From positions 1 to 5,634 of the forward strand of contig SFUD01000057.1 of the NCBI GenBank assembly GCA_004561775.1: a DNA stretch of 5,634 nt. Direction: 5' to 3'. The position numbers and the translations under genes were made by a program. Of the stretch, positions 4,897-5,634 are shown one piece after another (position 1 is the first letter of the stretch; each line of letters starts with the position of its first letter). Source of the DNA: a bacterium (lineage in GTDB: Bacteria; Bacteroidota; Bacteroidia; Bacteroidales; UBA932). Under the pieces are notes generated by a model. It made no database searches, had not been told where the DNA came from, and saw only the letters and a program-made list of their open reading frames with translations.

Positions 4897-5634
4897 ATGG
4901 AGACAATAGAGATGCTTAAGGCCGCAAAGAGAGCGGCAGATGTAATGAGTGCAATTACTCCCGATGTTACCTCAAAGGTGCTGCACTCTGTGGCAGATGC
5001 CCTTGTGGCAAATGCGGATGAGATTCTTGAGGCCAATAGGAGGGACCTCTCTGCAATGGACCCTAAGGATAGCAAATATGACAGGCTTGCTCTCTCCGTG
5101 GCGCGCATAGAATCAATAGCATCAGATATGCACCGTGTTGCAGAACTGCCTGCCCCGGCTTGGAGGGTGCTGGAGACCTTCCAAAGGCCAAACGGTATGG
5201 TAATAAACAAGATAAGCGTTCCGCTTGGAGTGGTGGGAGTGATATATGAGGCAAGACCCAACGTTACTGCAGATGTCTTCTCGCTCTGCTTGCGTTCCGG
5301 AAATGTGGCGGTGCTTAAATCTGGCTCTGATGCAGCCTTCTCAAGCCAGGCAATTGCGGATGTAATCTGCAGGGAACTTGCCGGATTCTCCCTTCCGCAG
5401 GCGCTCTGTACCCTGTTGCCCTCTACCCGTCAGGCTGCCTCGCAGCTCCTCTCTGCAAAGGAGTATGTGGATGTGATTATCCCAAGAGGCAGCAGCAATC
5501 TTATAAAATTTGTAAGGGAGAATGCCTCCCTGCCTGTAATAGAGACAGGAGCAGGGGTGTGCCACCAATACTTCCACCAATCGGGAGACCTTAAAAAGGG
5601 GAGAGACCTGCTTCTTAATGCAAAGACCCGCAGG
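4897..5634 (+). CDS. proA: Glutamate-5-semialdehyde dehydrogenase (partial, open at right edge)
   Basis: The gene is open from ATG 4897 to the last base, giving 246 of about 415-420 expected residues. The enzyme reduces glutamyl 5-phosphate to glutamate 5-semialdehyde with NADPH, using the product of ProB. The aldehyde-dehydrogenase fold shows VPLGVVGVIYEARPNVT (108-124), KSGSDA (141-146), IIPRGS (194-199) and ETGAGVCH (216-223). The window ends at NAKTRR. In E. coli ProA the catalytic cysteine lies a few residues after the matching NAKT segment, so here it would fall just outside and cannot be checked. C222 is not that residue. The gene begins 11 bases after proB, as expected for a coupled kinase-reductase pair. 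A second in-frame ATG five codons later is a less likely start. Confidence 0.96.
   Translation, partial: METIEMLKAAKRAADVMSAITPDVTSKVLHSVADALVANADEILEANRRDLSAMDPKDSKYDRLALSVARIESIASDMHRVAELPAPAWRVLETFQRPNGMVINKISVPLGVVGVIYEARPNVTADVFSLCLRSGNVAVLKSGSDAAFSSQAIADVICRELAGFSLPQALCTLLPSTRQAASQLLSAKEYVDVIIPRGSSNLIKFVRENASLPVIETGAGVCHQYFHQSGDLKKGRDLLLNAKTRR

Overview
The window reads as a stretch of Bacteroidetes (probably Bacteroidales) chromosome. The clues are an almost exact TAnnTTTG-type -7 promoter element, no strong Shine-Dalgarno sequences in front of clear genes, A/T-rich start regions, and a ProC with the 'ASCGIAYAL' variant that I associate with this phylum. All real genes are on the + strand. 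No tRNA, rRNA, CRISPR array or transposase was seen.

Layout. (1) Positions 2-163 hold the 3' end of an unrecognised gene. (2) Positions 164-798 hold no convincing gene. They carry a dense GC-rich mosaic repeat array (201-615), a second short degenerate array (618-727), a probable intrinsic terminator (733-760) and a -7 promoter element (787-794). The array therefore probably lies in the 3' untranslated region of the upstream gene. (3) Positions 820-3300 hold three tightly packed genes. The first is an NTF2/SnoaL-fold protein that keeps all five catalytic residues of the bile-acid 7-dehydratase BaiE. The second is an EFR1-type flavodoxin/2[4Fe-4S] ferredoxin fusion. The third is a YafV-type nitrilase-superfamily omega-amidase. 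(4) Positions 3320-5634 hold proC, proB and proA (open at the right edge), the complete glutamate-to-proline pathway.

Gaps between the six genes are 0, 3, 19, 12 and 11 bases, and I see no internal terminator, so one transcript from the promoter near 790 could carry them all. ProB phosphorylates glutamate, ProA reduces the product to glutamate semialdehyde, which cyclises spontaneously, and ProC reduces the cyclic product to proline. The first three genes may have a separate role.

The most unusual theme is repeat expansion. Besides the intergenic arrays, two otherwise ordinary enzymes carry in-frame short tandem repeats in predicted loops (33-bp units in the NTF2-like gene, 27-bp units in the nitrilase). 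A 12-mer is shared between an intergenic array and the NTF2-like gene's repeat. A separate 17-bp direct repeat straddles the proC start codon.
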